Assembly (NCBI RefSeq): GCF_963665355.1
Contig: NZ_OY762229.1
Span: 4,154,001-4,218,000 of the forward strand
DNA from: an uncultured Desulfobacter sp.
GTDB lineage: Bacteria; Desulfobacterota; Desulfobacteria; Desulfobacterales; Desulfobacteraceae
Length of the DNA: 64,000 nucleotides
Direction: 5' to 3'
The notes below the pieces were generated by a model. It was not told where the DNA came from. It saw only the letters and a list, made by a program, of their open reading frames with translations, and did no database searches. Both the position numbers and the translations under genes were made by a program. Of the stretch, positions 49,614-59,621 are shown piece after piece. The number at the start of each line of letters is the position of its first letter. The first letter of the stretch is position 1.

Positions 49614-50034
49614 GGCCGTACGCCCCTGTTTCAGGCTCAAAGGGCGCCTGCTCCACGGTGATGGAAAGCCCTAACCCTTTGACCATATCATCCAGGACAT
49701 GGTCGTGGGGATAACGAACAAAGCCGTCCCGGATTTCAAGATCAACATGGCGGTTTCCCAGATGGTAACAGGCAATGTTGAGCTGCCGGGGGGTTTGGGC
49801 CCGGGCCGTGGAAACATGTTCACGGGCGGCAATGATCCTTACATGGTATCCATCGTCACTGCTCACCACATCTCCGTTCCTTAAAATCTGTCCCCGTTCA
49901 AGAAACAGGCCCGCCTCTTCTTTGTTATCCAGTACCACCCGCTGCCGGCTTTTAATCCTTTTTTCCCATGGCAGGGTCAGGGTAGCCGGTTCATCGGTGG
50001 TCGGGTTTTTAATTTTATGTGTCAGTTCAATCAT
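49585..50034 (-). CDS. ureE: Urease nickel chaperone UreE
   Basis: The 149-residue protein has the two UreE domains (WEKRIKSRQRVVL, GDVVSSDDGYHVRIIAAREHV, then CYHLGNRHVDLEI with the dimer-interface His) and a C-terminal tail GHGQHHHHHH that binds several Ni2+. The tail-coding region also contains the ureF start, a 29-base overlap. It supplies nickel to UreG. Confidence 0.95.
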   Translation of the reverse strand: MIELTHKIKNPTTDEPATLTLPWEKRIKSRQRVVLDNKEEAGLFLERGQILRNGDVVSSDDGYHVRIIAAREHVSTARAQTPRQLNIACYHLGNRHVDLEIRDGFVRYPHDHVLDDMVKGLGLSITVEQAPFEPETGAYGHGQHHHHHH

Positions 50035-50036
50035 GA

Positions 50037-51740
50037 TTAAAATAAAAAGTACCGTTGCGCCATGGGTAAAACAGACGCCGGCTCGCAGGTTAATAGTTCT
50101 CCATCGGCCCTGACCTCGTAGGTCTGGGGATCAACTTCCATATGGGGCTGGTAAGTATTATGGATCATATCTTTTTTGCCAATGGCCCGGCACGCCTTTA
50201 CCGGGATAAGGCGGGATTGCAGCCCGGCGCTGTCCAGCATGCCTTTTTCCAGAGAAGTCCCTGACACAAAAGAGATCGAGGTCTCATGGCGGGCCCTTCC
50301 AAAGGCACCGAACATGGGCCGGTAATGGACGGGCTGGGGTGAAGGAATGGAGGCATTGGGATCTCCCATGGGTGCAAGGGCGATCATGCCGCCCTTGATG
50401 ACCAGAGATGGTTTAACCCCGAAAAGTGCGGGTTTCCACAGGACCAGATCGGCAAATTTTCCCTTCTCAACAGACCCCACTTCATGGGAAATCCCGTGGC
50501 AGATGGCCGGATTGATGGTGTATTTTGAAATATAGCGTTTCACCCTGTTGTTGTCATGGGTTGACGGGTCCTGTTTCAGGCTGCCCCTTTGCACTTTCAT
50601 CTTGTGCGCGGTCTGCCAGGTCCTGATGATCACTTCCCCGACCCGTCCCATGGCCTGGGAGTCCGATGCGATCATGGAAAAAGCGCCCAGATCGTGGAGG
50701 ATGTCTTCTGCCGCAATGGTTTCCCTTCTGATGCGGGATTCGGCAAAGGCAATGTCTTCGGCAATTTTAGGACTTAAGTGATGGCAGACCATGAGCATGT
50801 CCAGGTGTTCGTCAATGGTATTGACCGTGTAGGGCCGGGTGGGGTTGGTTGACGAGGGGAGCACGTTGGGCAGTTCGCAGGCCCGGATGATGTCCGGGGC
50901 ATGGCCGCCGCCGGCCCCTTCGGTGTGAAAGGTATGAATGGTGCGGCCCTTGAAGGCTGCCATGGTCTGTTCCACAAACCCCGATTCATTGAGGGTATCC
51001 GTATGAATGGCCACCTGAATGTCCAATTTGTCTGCCACGGCCAGGCAGTTGTCAATGACTGCCGGCGTGGTTCCCCAGTCCTCGTGCAGCTTTAAGCCCA
51101 TAGCTCCTGCGGCCACCTGTTCTTCAAGGGCAATGGGGAGGCTGGCATTGCCCTTGCCCATAAAGCCCAGATTCATGGGAAAGGCATCGGCGGCCTGGAG
51201 CATTTTAACGATATTCCAGGGACCCGGGGTGCAGGTGGTGGCATTGGTGCCGGTGGCAGGACCTGTGCCGCCGCCAAGCATGGTGGTAATGCCCGAGGCC
51301 AGGGCCTCTTCAATCTGCTGGGGGGCAATGAAATGGATGTGGGCGTCAATGCCGCCGGCTGTAAGGATATGGCCTTCTCCGGCCACGGCTTCCGTACCCG
51401 GCCCCACGATAATATCAATACCCGGCTGGACATCGGGGTTGCCGGCCTTGCCGATACCGTGAATCCGGCCGTCCTTAATGCCCACATCGGCTTTGACGAT
51501 GCCCCAGTGGTCGATGATCAGGGCATTGGTGATCACCATGTCAACGGCCTCTTTGCAGGAGGCCTGGCTTTGTCCCATACCGTCCCGGATGGTTTTTCCG
51601 CCGCCGAATTTGACTTCTTCACCGTAAATGGTCTTATCTTCTTCCACTTCGATAAACAGTTCGGTATCAGCCAGTCTTACCCGGTCTCCCGTGGTGGGGC
51701 CGAACATCTCTGCATAGGCTTTTCTGCTGATGGTTGTCAT
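50037..51740 (-). CDS. ureC: Urease alpha subunit
   Basis: The 567-residue catalytic subunit carries the bi-nickel ligands: [10 protein letters not shown] (two His), GLKLHEDWG with the carbamylated Lys, [23 protein letters not shown] (active-site flap Cys-His) and [12 protein letters not shown] (Asp). Length and order are normal. It hydrolyses urea to ammonia and carbamate. The stop is 3 bases from ureE. Confidence 0.97.
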   Translation of the reverse strand: MTTISRKAYAEMFGPTTGDRVRLADTELFIEVEEDKTIYGEEVKFGGGKTIRDGMGQSQASCKEAVDMVITNALIIDHWGIVKADVGIKDGRIHGIGKAGNPDVQPGIDIIVGPGTEAVAGEGHILTAGGIDAHIHFIAPQQIEEALASGITTMLGGGTGPATGTNATTCTPGPWNIVKMLQAADAFPMNLGFMGKGNASLPIALEEQVAAGAMGLKLHEDWGTTPAVIDNCLAVADKLDIQVAIHTDTLNESGFVEQTMAAFKGRTIHTFHTEGAGGGHAPDIIRACELPNVLPSSTNPTRPYTVNTIDEHLDMLMVCHHLSPKIAEDIAFAESRIRRETIAAEDILHDLGAFSMIASDSQAMGRVGEVIIRTWQTAHKMKVQRGSLKQDPSTHDNNRVKRYISKYTINPAICHGISHEVGSVEKGKFADLVLWKPALFGVKPSLVIKGGMIALAPMGDPNASIPSPQPVHYRPMFGAFGRARHETSISFVSGTSLEKGMLDSAGLQSRLIPVKACRAIGKKDMIHNTYQPHMEVDPQTYEVRADGELLTCEPASVLPMAQRYFLF

Positions 51741-51749
51741 ATCCCCTCC

Positions 51750-52070
51750 TTATTTAGACTCGCTGTCAAGATTTCCCATGATGGCCTGATTAAATCCAAA
51801 CACCCTGCGGTGGCCCGCATAGGCCACAAGCTCCACTGTCCGTTCCAAACCAGGCTCAAACCGGATGGCGGTTCCGGACGGAATGTTGAGGCGAAAGCCC
51901 CTGGCGCTTTCCCGGTCAAAGGACAAAGCCTTGTTGGTTTCATAAAAATGGTAATGGGACCCCACCTGAACAGGTCTGTCACCGCTGTTGACCACCTTAA
52001 GGCTCAGGGTTGGACGTCCCTGGTTGATGGTAATCTCTCCCGGTTGTGTGATCACTTCTCCTGGAATCAT
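51750..52070 (-). CDS. ureB: Urease beta subunit
   Basis: The 106-residue protein starts [19 protein letters not shown] and has [19 protein letters not shown] and [17 protein letters not shown], the urease beta signature. It is separate from ureA, as in most proteobacteria. Part of the (UreABC)3 enzyme. Confidence 0.96.
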   Translation of the reverse strand: MIPGEVITQPGEITINQGRPTLSLKVVNSGDRPVQVGSHYHFYETNKALSFDRESARGFRLNIPSGTAIRFEPGLERTVELVAYAGHRRVFGFNQAIMGNLDSESK

Positions 52071-52082
52071 GGAAACCTCTTT

Positions 52083-52385
52083 TCAGTGTATTGGGTTATG
52101 GACGGTGACCAGTTTGGTGCCGTCGGGAAATGTGGCTTCAACCTGTACGTCATGGATCATGTCGGCCACGCCCTCCATGACCTCTTCCTTGGACAGAAGG
52201 GTACGGCCGTAATCCATAAGTTCGGCCACGGTTTTGCCTTCCCGTGCGCCTTCCATAACGGCAGCACTGATAAAGGCGACCGCCTCGGGATAGTTGAGAA
52301 GCAGCCCTTTGGCCTTGCGCCGCTCCGCAAGCAGAGCCGCAGTAAAGATCAGCAGTTTGTCTTTCTCTCTGGGTGTAAGGTCCAT
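52083..52385 (-). CDS. ureA: Urease gamma subunit
   Basis: The 100-residue protein starts [20 protein letters not shown] and contains [22 protein letters not shown] and [14 protein letters not shown], the standard UreA sequence. It begins the urease structural genes, 111 bases after ureD. Confidence 0.96.
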   Translation of the reverse strand: MDLTPREKDKLLIFTAALLAERRKAKGLLLNYPEAVAFISAAVMEGAREGKTVAELMDYGRTLLSKEEVMEGVADMIHDVQVEATFPDGTKLVTVHNPIH

Positions 52386-52496
52386 TGTATGTCCTTTTTA
52401 TATGAAAGACTGGGTAAGTTACTCAGATCTTTCAACCTTTGTTGTGGGTCGAAGCCTGACAGATGATATGTCAGGTCAGCCCATGGCTGTTGTTGG

Positions 52497-53342
52497 TTAA
52501 GTATTCCAGATTCTGGGTACGGCGGCCTGCCTGCCCGTCAGTTCAGGGGCAAGGATGTGCCGCAGCTTTTCAAATTGTTCTTTGGCCTGCCCGGGATGAT
52601 CGCCAAGGTATCGTGCCACAAGCAGGTCGTCCATTAACGTCATGCCAAAGCATTCCCCCAAAATGGAGGCACTGTTCTGAACTTGGCTGAAAAGTTGTTC
52701 CGGGACCGGATAAGCCCAGAAGGTTGCCGTCACCGGTTGGTTTCTTAAGCCCGCAGGTCCGCAAAGATCGCTTTGTTTTTCAATCTTAAGTTTTTCAAAC
52801 AGCAGCGGGATTGAGTTGTTGAACAGGGTGACCGTTGATGTAAGATGTCCACCAGCAAAGGGCTTTTTGAGTGCGGGCAGACCCAGACACAAAATTTCCC
52901 ACCCCATAAATACCGCCTTGGGGGCAAGGTTGATGGTTGTTCCAAGGCTGCCCATGGCACCTTCAAACAAAATGGTCTCCTGGGGAAACCACTGTAACAC
53001 CGCTCCTTCAGCCACAGCCAGTGTCTGGGTCTGGACAGCACGCTGCCCCTGGGAACGATAAAATTTGGTCGCCCCCGGAGTGGTTAAAAGGGTATGGGTG
53101 TTTTGACCGGCATCAACGGCAAGGTCAAGCACATCACCGCCCACAAGACCGCCGGGCGGATGCAACAGATAGATGTGGCATGTGCCGTCTTCGGCATATA
53201 AAGGCTGCTGAATGGTCAGCGGACCCTTGCGGCTTGTCTTTTCAAGGATGGTTTTGTCTTCCTTAGTTTCAAGACAAAGACGTAAAGAGGCATGCCAGCC
53301 CTGGTTGCCTGCATCGGCCGGTATGGAAGCGGGGGAACACAT
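52497..53342 (-). CDS. ureD: Urease accessory protein UreD
   Basis: The 281-residue protein has LLHPPGGLVGGDVLDLAVDAGQNTH (the most conserved UreD stretch), LTTPGATKFYRS, LQWFPQETILFEGA and MGWEILCLGLPA. It binds the apo-urease and forms the nickel tunnel with UreF. It follows urtE by 7 bases, joining transport and urease genes into one operon. The start ATG lacks a strong ribosome-binding site and may be coupled. Confidence 0.93.
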   Translation of the reverse strand: MCSPASIPADAGNQGWHASLRLCLETKEDKTILEKTSRKGPLTIQQPLYAEDGTCHIYLLHPPGGLVGGDVLDLAVDAGQNTHTLLTTPGATKFYRSQGQRAVQTQTLAVAEGAVLQWFPQETILFEGAMGSLGTTINLAPKAVFMGWEILCLGLPALKKPFAGGHLTSTVTLFNNSIPLLFEKLKIEKQSDLCGPAGLRNQPVTATFWAYPVPEQLFSQVQNSASILGECFGMTLMDDLLVARYLGDHPGQAKEQFEKLRHILAPELTGRQAAVPRIWNT

Positions 53343-53349
53343 CTTAAAA

Positions 53350-54045
53350 TTATACGGTCAGATACCTGCTGATCAGTTCATCGTTTAGCTGTGAAATGTT
53401 GCCGTCGGCCATGAGCCTTCCTCTGTCCATGATAAAGAAGCGGTCTGCCGTCTGCTGGACAAAATGAAGTTTTTGTTCCACCAGCAGCACGGCCATGCCC
53501 ACCTCCTGAATCAGCCGTTTAATAATTTCCCCGATCTCCTGGACAATGTTGGGCTGGATGCCTTCACAGGGCTCATCCAGAATAAGCAGGGACGGGTCCA
53601 GTACCAGGGCTCTTCCAATGGCAAGCTGCTGCTGCTGTCCGCCTGAAAGATCGCCGCCCCGCCGTTTCATCATCTGTTTTAACACAGGGAAAAGTTCAAA
53701 AACCAGGTCTGGAATTTTTTTTCTTCCCTTTCCCACAGTGGTCAGGCCAATGCTCAGGTTTTCCTCAACGGTCAGAAGCGGAAAAATCTGGCGTCCCTGG
53801 GGAACATAGCCGATTCTTAAGCCTGCTCTGCTTTCAGCCTTTTTTTTAAGGATATTCTCCCCCTGGAAGGATATGGCTCCGCTTTTGACGGGAACAAGGC
53901 CCATGATACAGTTGAGCAGAGTTGTTTTCCCCACGCCGTTTCGGCCCATCAGGCAGGTACAGCATTTTTCTTCAATGGTCAGGGACAGATCCCAGAGTGT
54001 ATGGCTTTCACCGTAATATTGATTCAGGTTTTCGATTGTAAGCAT
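53350..54045 (-). CDS. urtE: Urea ABC transporter ATPase UrtE
   Basis: The 231-residue ATPase of the branched-chain amino acid LivF type: Walker A GRNGVGKTT, signature LSGGQQQQLAIGRALV, Walker B LLILDEPCEG followed by IQPNIV, the wording found in UrtE proteins. Energises urea import with UrtD. Two bases from urtD. Confidence 0.93.
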   Translation of the reverse strand: MLTIENLNQYYGESHTLWDLSLTIEEKCCTCLMGRNGVGKTTLLNCIMGLVPVKSGAISFQGENILKKKAESRAGLRIGYVPQGRQIFPLLTVEENLSIGLTTVGKGRKKIPDLVFELFPVLKQMMKRRGGDLSGGQQQQLAIGRALVLDPSLLILDEPCEGIQPNIVQEIGEIIKRLIQEVGMAVLLVEQKLHFVQQTADRFFIMDRGRLMADGNISQLNDELISRYLTV

Positions 54046-54047
54046 GC

Positions 54048-54881
54048 TTATTCTCCCAGGTAGACTTCCCGGACCTTTGGGTTGTTCTGAATATCGTCCA
54101 TGTTGCCTTCGGCCAGAATGGTGCCCTGGTGAAGAACCGTTACTTTCCTGGCAATGGATCGCACAAAATCCATGTCATGCTCCACCACGATTATGGAACG
54201 TTTGCCGGCAAGAGAGGTCAACAATTCTGCGGTTTTCTCCATCTCCTGGCGGGTCATGCCCGCCACAGGCTCATCTACCAGCAAAAGAACAGGCTTCTGC
54301 ATCAAAAGCATCCCGATTTCAAGCCACTGCTTCTGGCCGTGGGAAAGGGATCCGGCCCGTGCCTTGTACGATTCTGAAAGACCCACAATTTCAAGGGTCT
54401 GGTCGATCATATCCTTTTGCTCGCCCGTAAGGGAGGCAAACAGTGTGGGCAGTACCCGCTTGTCCGAAGACATGGAGAGCTCAAGGTTTTCAAACACGGT
54501 ATGCTCTTCAAACACTGTGGGTTTTTGAAATTTTCTGCCGATACCGGCCTGGGCAATTTCAGGTTCAGTATGCTTCAACAGGTTGATGGTCTGGCCGAAC
54601 CAGGCGACACCGGCGTCGGGTTTTGTTTTGCCGGTGATGATATCCATCATGGTGGTTTTGCCGGCACCGTTGGGGCCGATAATACAACGCAGCTCTCCTT
54701 CATCCACATACAGGTTCAGGTCATTGATGGCCTTGAACCCGTCAAAGCTGACGCTTATCCCCTCAAGGTACAGGATGACCTTGTGGCTGGTATCCAAAAT
54801 GGGCGGAATGTCAGGGATTAAAAAATCAAATACACGGTCCCGTGGCCAGAACTCCCGGAACGCTTTAAGGGGCTGAATCAT
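54048..54881 (-). CDS. urtD: Urea ABC transporter ATPase UrtD
   Basis: ATG 54881 overlaps the urtC stop (ATGA) and is chosen over a longer frame that runs into urtC. The protein (277 residues) is of the LivG type: Walker [42 protein letters not shown], signature LSHGQKQWLEIGMLL, Walker B LLLVDEPVAGMT. The first 40 residues precede the ATPase domain as usual for UrtD. Confidence 0.93.
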   Translation of the reverse strand: MIQPLKAFREFWPRDRVFDFLIPDIPPILDTSHKVILYLEGISVSFDGFKAINDLNLYVDEGELRCIIGPNGAGKTTMMDIITGKTKPDAGVAWFGQTINLLKHTEPEIAQAGIGRKFQKPTVFEEHTVFENLELSMSSDKRVLPTLFASLTGEQKDMIDQTLEIVGLSESYKARAGSLSHGQKQWLEIGMLLMQKPVLLLVDEPVAGMTRQEMEKTAELLTSLAGKRSIIVVEHDMDFVRSIARKVTVLHQGTILAEGNMDDIQNNPKVREVYLGE

Positions 54882-55966
54882 GCGGCCTCCTTTCGAAGCC
54901 GGATCAGGCCTGCGATTCCCCTGGGAAGAAAAATTGTCACCACAACAAAAAGAGCGCCCAGGGCAAAAAGCCATGCATCGGGCAGTGCACCGGTGAGATA
55001 ACTTTTGGCCCAGTTGACCGCAAGGGCCCCTGCAACGGCGCCGTAAAGGGTGCCCCTGCCGCCCACAGCCACCCAGACCACAATTTCAATGGAGTTTAAA
55101 GGAGAAAATTCCGACGGGTTGATGATGCCCACCTGGGGCACATAAAGGGCGCCGGCCAGACCGGCAAGCCCTGCGGAAAAGACAAAGATCCACAGTTTTA
55201 CGTTTTCCACATTATACCCCAGAAACCTCACCCGGTCCTCGGCATCCCGTATGGCGGCCAAAACCCGCCCGAGTTTTGAGGCCACCAGATACCGGCAGGC
55301 AAGATAGGCCATAATCAGTGCCCCGGCCGTAACGGCAAAAAGCCCGGCCTTGGTGCCGTCACTGAGAAGCGAAAATCCCAGAAGATCTTTAAAATCGGTC
55401 AGTCCGTTGTTACCGCCGAATCCCATTTCGTTTCTGAAAAATGCCAGCATGATTGAAAAGGTCAATGCCTGGGTGATGATGGACAGGTAAACCCCTGTGA
55501 CCCGGGATTTAAAGGCAAGCCATCCGAATACCAGGGCCAGCAGGCAGGGAATCAGCACAATCATGACCGCGGCAAAGGGGAACATATTAAATCCGTGCCA
55601 GAACCAGGGCAGCTTGTCCCAGTTCAAAAACACCATGAAATCGGGCAGGATAGGGTGGCCGTATTCGCCCCGTGTGCCGATCTGGCGCATGAGATACATG
55701 CCCATGGCGTAACCGCCCAGGCCGAAGAAGACCCCGTGGCCCAGACTTAAAATCCCAAGGTACCCCCACACAATATCCACCGCCATGGCCAGCATGGCAT
55801 AGGTCAGGTATTTGCCCCAAATGGCCATGGTAAATGTGGAGACGTGGAAAAAGCTTGTTTCCGGCACCATGAGGTTCAACACCGGCACCATGACCATGGC
55901 GGCCCCCAGGGCAATCAGCAAAGGGATTCCCAGCTTGTCGTCAAAAATAAAGGATAAGCGTTTCAT
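54878..55966 (-). CDS. urtC: Urea ABC transporter permease UrtC
   Basis: The 362-residue permease has about ten helices with the LivM pattern: DIVWGYLGILSLGHGVFFGLGG, KSRVTGVYLSIITQALTF and LGRVLAAIRDAEDRVRFLGY (ATPase contact). The GTLYGAVAGALAVNWAKS stretch is typical of UrtC. Forms the channel with UrtB. Confidence 0.94.
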   Translation of the reverse strand: MKRLSFIFDDKLGIPLLIALGAAMVMVPVLNLMVPETSFFHVSTFTMAIWGKYLTYAMLAMAVDIVWGYLGILSLGHGVFFGLGGYAMGMYLMRQIGTRGEYGHPILPDFMVFLNWDKLPWFWHGFNMFPFAAVMIVLIPCLLALVFGWLAFKSRVTGVYLSIITQALTFSIMLAFFRNEMGFGGNNGLTDFKDLLGFSLLSDGTKAGLFAVTAGALIMAYLACRYLVASKLGRVLAAIRDAEDRVRFLGYNVENVKLWIFVFSAGLAGLAGALYVPQVGIINPSEFSPLNSIEIVVWVAVGGRGTLYGAVAGALAVNWAKSYLTGALPDAWLFALGALFVVVTIFLPRGIAGLIRLRKEAA

Positions 55967-55969
55967 AAG

Positions 55970-57598
55970 TTAACCTGCGGCCCTCCCTTTCTGGGGAAAA
56001 AGCCCCTGGGGACGTTTTTGGATAAAGAGAATAATGAAAACCAGGACAATTATTTTGGCCAGCACGGCCCCTGAAAACGGTTCAATAAACTTGTTGGCCG
56101 TGCCAAGGCTAAGACCTGCCAGCAGGGTTCCCCAAAGATTGCCCACGCCGCCGAACACCACCACCATGAACGAGTCAATGATGTATGCCTGGCCAAGGTT
56201 GGGGCCCACATTGGTCAGCTGGCTCAACGCCACACCGGCCACGCCGGCAATGCCTGAGCCAAGCCCGAAGGTCAGGGCATCCACCCTTGACGCCGGAACC
56301 CCCATGGCCCTGGCCATGGCCCGGTTCTGGGAAACCGCCCGGACCTGAAGGCCCAGGGATGTTTTTTTCATGACCAGAAACAACGCACCGAATACGAACA
56401 GGCAGAAAAAGAAGATGACAATCCGGTTCATGGTCAGGGATAGAACCGGGTTGAGCACCAGAGAACCGCTCATCCAGTCCGGGGTGCTCACAGCACGGTT
56501 CAAAGGCGAAAAGATGGAGCGCACCGCCTGCTGGAGCACAAGACTGACACCAAAGGTTGCCAGCAGTGTTTCAAGGGGACGGCCGTAAAGAAACCGGATA
56601 ATGGATCGTTCAATGGCAATGCCGGCCAGGGCGGATACCAGAAAGGCACCCGGAACGGCCAGGAAAATGGCAACCCCCAAGTGGTGGGGCAGCAACTGCT
56701 GGATCACCCAGGTGGTATAGGCGCCGATCATGATCAGCTCGCCGTGGGCCATGTTGATGACACCGATAACCCCGAAGGTAATGGCAAGGCCGATGGCGGC
56801 AAGAACCAGGATGGAGCCGGCGCTCAACCCGAAAAACAGGGTTTCTAAAAATCCGTAAAAAGCGATCTTTGATTCAATGCCCTGCAGGATCTTTGCAGCT
56901 TTCTTTTTAACCTGTTCGTCGGTTTCCTTGTTGATGACCTTGGTCAGGCCCGTTTTTATGGCCGGGTAGAGGCATCCTTTAAGTTTAGACAGGGCCGACA
57001 GCTTAGCTTCACTGTTCCCGGTTTCCAGGGTATCCAGGGCAATGGCCGTTGCCAGGGCCTGCTTTACCTTGTGGCTGGTTTCCCGGTCATACAGTTCCCT
57101 GAGGGAGTCCACCATGTCCGGGCTTAATTTGCCCAAAAGCCGGTACACCGCATCGGCGCGTTCCCGGGGGGCTCCATTGTAAAGCTGAAGCAGAGAAAGC
57201 CAGGCTTTAAGTTTTTTTCTGATGGCATTGTTGATTCCGATTTTTTTAATGCTGCTGCTGCTGACCTGTTGCCTTGCTTCATTGGACAACACCCTGGTGG
57301 TGGTGTACTTGCCGTCTGATTTTGCGGCATACACCACTTCGTTATCTTCCAGGGTATAGAAAAGATCTCCTTCAAGCAGGGCGGAAAGAAGCTTTTCCAC
57401 CTGGGGATCTTTGCTTTGAACAATCTGTTCAAGCCCTTGAATCTTGAGCTTAAAATCTTTCTGGGTGAGTTTTTCCAGCCCTTCTTCAAAGGTGTTGGCT
57501 GCTGCGGTTGCGGGAAAAATTTCAAAACATGCCGCATACATTGCAAACGCCAGGATAAAAAGGAGGACGGGAAAACGGTTCTTTGGAGAAGTAAACAT
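55970..57598 (-). CDS. urtB: Urea ABC transporter permease UrtB
   Basis: The protein has an N-terminal signal/anchor, a helical periplasmic part (about residues 35-240, with repeated LSALLEGDLFY, LSALSKLKGCL) and a LivH-type permease (about 250-540: ITFGVIGVINMAHGELIMIGAY, VRAVSQNRAMARAMGV, GVGNLWGTLLAGLSLG). The long N-terminal part is normal for UrtB and distinguishes it from LivH. ATG 57598 is chosen because AAGGA lies 12 bases ahead. Confidence 0.94.
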   Translation of the reverse strand: MFTSPKNRFPVLLFILAFAMYAACFEIFPATAAANTFEEGLEKLTQKDFKLKIQGLEQIVQSKDPQVEKLLSALLEGDLFYTLEDNEVVYAAKSDGKYTTTRVLSNEARQQVSSSSIKKIGINNAIRKKLKAWLSLLQLYNGAPRERADAVYRLLGKLSPDMVDSLRELYDRETSHKVKQALATAIALDTLETGNSEAKLSALSKLKGCLYPAIKTGLTKVINKETDEQVKKKAAKILQGIESKIAFYGFLETLFFGLSAGSILVLAAIGLAITFGVIGVINMAHGELIMIGAYTTWVIQQLLPHHLGVAIFLAVPGAFLVSALAGIAIERSIIRFLYGRPLETLLATFGVSLVLQQAVRSIFSPLNRAVSTPDWMSGSLVLNPVLSLTMNRIVIFFFCLFVFGALFLVMKKTSLGLQVRAVSQNRAMARAMGVPASRVDALTFGLGSGIAGVAGVALSQLTNVGPNLGQAYIIDSFMVVVFGGVGNLWGTLLAGLSLGTANKFIEPFSGAVLAKIIVLVFIILFIQKRPQGLFPQKGRAAG

Positions 57599-57758
57599 GT
57601 CAGAACCCAATCCTTCAGGGAAAATGTTTGGCCAGGCCTGTCAGGCGTATGCTGTTAAAGGGGCCGGCACGGTTTTAAATGGTATGTCGGGGGCCGGCAG
57701 AGGGGAACGTAACGTGTCCCTCTGCCGAAGTATTAGATCCGGTTAAGGCAAGACTTGG

Positions 57759-59033
57759 TTATTTGGTCACCTTGAAGTTGCCGTTTCTCAATGGTGCACG
57801 CCAGTCGGAGATCAGGTCTTTGGAGCCGGGCAGGTAATCTGACCACGCATCTCCGGCCACCAGCCCGGGTGTCTGCCATACCACCTCAAACTGTCCGTCT
57901 TCCTGGATCTCGCCGATCAGAACGGGTTTGGTAATGTGGTGGTTGGGCATCATGGCGGAATAGCCGCCGGTCAGGTTGGGCACGGCCACGCCGATGATGG
58001 CGTCCTGGACAGCGTCGGCATCGGTGGTGCCGGCTTTTTCAACGGCTTTAACCCACATGTTGAAACCAATGTAGTGTGCTTCCATGGGATCGTTGGTAAC
58101 GCGTTTGGGGTTTTTGATAAATGTATGCCAGTTTTCGATAAACTCAGTATTGGCAGGGTCGTCAACACTCATGAAATAGTTCCAGGCGGCAAGGTGGCCC
58201 ACAAGGGGTTTGGTGTCGATGCCAGACAGTTCTTCTTCACCCACGGAAAAGGCAATGACCGGGATGTTGTCTGCAGTGATGCCCTGGTTGCCAAGTTCTT
58301 TATAAAAGGGAACGTTGGCATCGCCGTTGATGGTGGATACCACAGCTGTCTTTTTGCCGGCGGTTCCGAATTTTTTGATGTCGGAAACAATGGACTGCCA
58401 GTCAGAGTGGCCAAAGGGTGTGTAGTTGATCATGATGTCGGCATCGGCCACTCCTTTGCTTTTCAGGTATGCCTGTAAAATTTTGTTGGTGGTCCTGGGG
58501 TAAACATAGTCGGTTCCTGCAAGAACCCAGCGTTTTACGCCGATGTCATTCATCAGATAATCAACCGCAGGAATGGCCTGCTGATTGGGGGCTGCACCGG
58601 TGTAGAAAACATTTTTGGAGGACTCTTCACCCTCATATTGAACCGGGTAGAACAGTATATTATTCAGCTCTTCGAATACCGGAAGCACGGATTTTCTGGA
58701 CACGGATGTCCAGCACCCGAAAACGGCGGCCACTTTGTCTTTTTCAATGAGCTCCCTTGCCTTTTCAGCAAAGAGCGGCCAGTTGGAGGCCGGGTCAACC
58801 ACAACGGCTTCAAGTTTTTTGCCCAGAAGACCTCCTTTTTTGTTTTGTTCATCAACCAGCATCAGGATGGTGTCTTTCAACGTCGTTTCACTGATGGCCA
58901 TGGTGCCTGACAAAGAGTGAAGCACCCCGATTTTGATGGTGTCTTGGGCCAGGGCGGAGGACACCATAGTCATACAGCAAAAAAGTGCAGCGGCGATAAA
59001 CAACAATCTGTGGGATAAACGGTGACGATTCAT
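57759..59033 (-). CDS. urtA: Urea ABC transporter substrate-binding protein UrtA
   Basis: A signal peptide (about 24 residues, ending SSALAQ) precedes a LivJ-like periplasmic protein: IKIGVLHSLSGTMAISETTLKD, VFGCWTSVSRKSVLPVFEE, LFYPVQYEGEESSKNVFYTGA and VLAGTDYVYPRTTNKI are UrtA hallmarks. ATG 59033 gives a good signal peptide; an in-frame start at 59048 is possible. First gene of the operon, 90 bases after a sigma-54 promoter. Confidence 0.95.
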   Translation of the reverse strand: MNRHRLSHRLLFIAAALFCCMTMVSSALAQDTIKIGVLHSLSGTMAISETTLKDTILMLVDEQNKKGGLLGKKLEAVVVDPASNWPLFAEKARELIEKDKVAAVFGCWTSVSRKSVLPVFEELNNILFYPVQYEGEESSKNVFYTGAAPNQQAIPAVDYLMNDIGVKRWVLAGTDYVYPRTTNKILQAYLKSKGVADADIMINYTPFGHSDWQSIVSDIKKFGTAGKKTAVVSTINGDANVPFYKELGNQGITADNIPVIAFSVGEEELSGIDTKPLVGHLAAWNYFMSVDDPANTEFIENWHTFIKNPKRVTNDPMEAHYIGFNMWVKAVEKAGTTDADAVQDAIIGVAVPNLTGGYSAMMPNHHITKPVLIGEIQEDGQFEVVWQTPGLVAGDAWSDYLPGSKDLISDWRAPLRNGNFKVTK

Positions 59034-59122
59034 TTCAAATCCAATCAAATTTAAAATTTTAAGTTAACCAACGCCGGAATGCCTGAAAAGGACGTTCCGT
59101 CATTTACGATGGTAACCTACAT

Positions 59123-59140
59123 TAGCAACAAGTAAGCCAA
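59123..59140 (-). promoter_or_regulatory. Sigma-54 promoter of the urt-ure operon
   Basis: On the minus strand the sequence is TTGGCTTACTTGTTGCTA: GG and GC separated by exactly 10 bases, with TTGGC and TTGCT matching the -24 and -12 consensus. It lies 90 bases before the urtA start in the right direction. A nitrogen-control activator (NtrC type) would be expected; half-sites GGTGCA (59208) and TGCACC (59402) lie upstream but no full site was found. Confidence 0.75.
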
Positions 59141-59621
59141 AGCAGGAAAACAAAAAATTGTTTTGTGTTATTTATTTTTATCAATTTGAATTTATAAAGT
59201 ATTAATGGTGCATCAATGCCTTTAGGTTAGATTAAAATCTGCGTAAATATAAGAATTCAATTCATTAGTTAAAGATTTTTATCACATATTTGTGCGGTGA
59301 TGATGGAAAATTGCGATCATTTTTGTATTTTTATTACAAAAATATCAATTTTCTGTTTGCAATGCGCATGAGCGCCGATGTCAGGCATTGTCCTTCAGAA
59401 ATGCACCAAATATTATGGTTAGGATAATCAGATATCAGAAAATTGATTTCTCGATACAGATCACAGACTGTATTTTTGATATTTATAATTTGTTTCTTTT
59501 TTGTAATTTCACATTTGACTTGACCGGAATTTGATATGTCTGTTACTTGCTTGATTTTTTATGTGCCGGTTGGCACAATGACTTGGTCCTGAAACATAAT
59601 TTTACAATAGGGAACAGACCT
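59141..59621. other. AT-rich divergent control region between urtA and cysteine desulfurase genes
   Basis: No gene. It holds the upstream part of the urea operon promoter, room for activator sites, and the palindrome at 59562-59577 ahead of the desulfurase. GC is well below the neighbouring genes. Confidence 0.6.
59562..59577. promoter_or_regulatory. Palindrome TGTGCC-GGTT-GGCACA ahead of the cysteine desulfurase gene
   Basis: Perfect six-base arms with a four-base centre, 45 bases before the ATG at 59622. It could be an operator or a small hairpin in the leader. Regulator unknown. Confidence 0.4.

Noticed and set aside
59205..59407. NtrC binding sites in the urea control region
   Set aside because: Only isolated halves GGTGCA and TGCACC were found, about 190 bases apart; a proper site needs both halves at close spacing.
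59571..59590. Second sigma-54 promoter TTGGCACAATGACTTGG before the desulfurase
   Set aside because: The -24 part is good, but at 10 bases after GG the sequence is TG, not GC. The match is better explained by the palindrome at 59562-59577.
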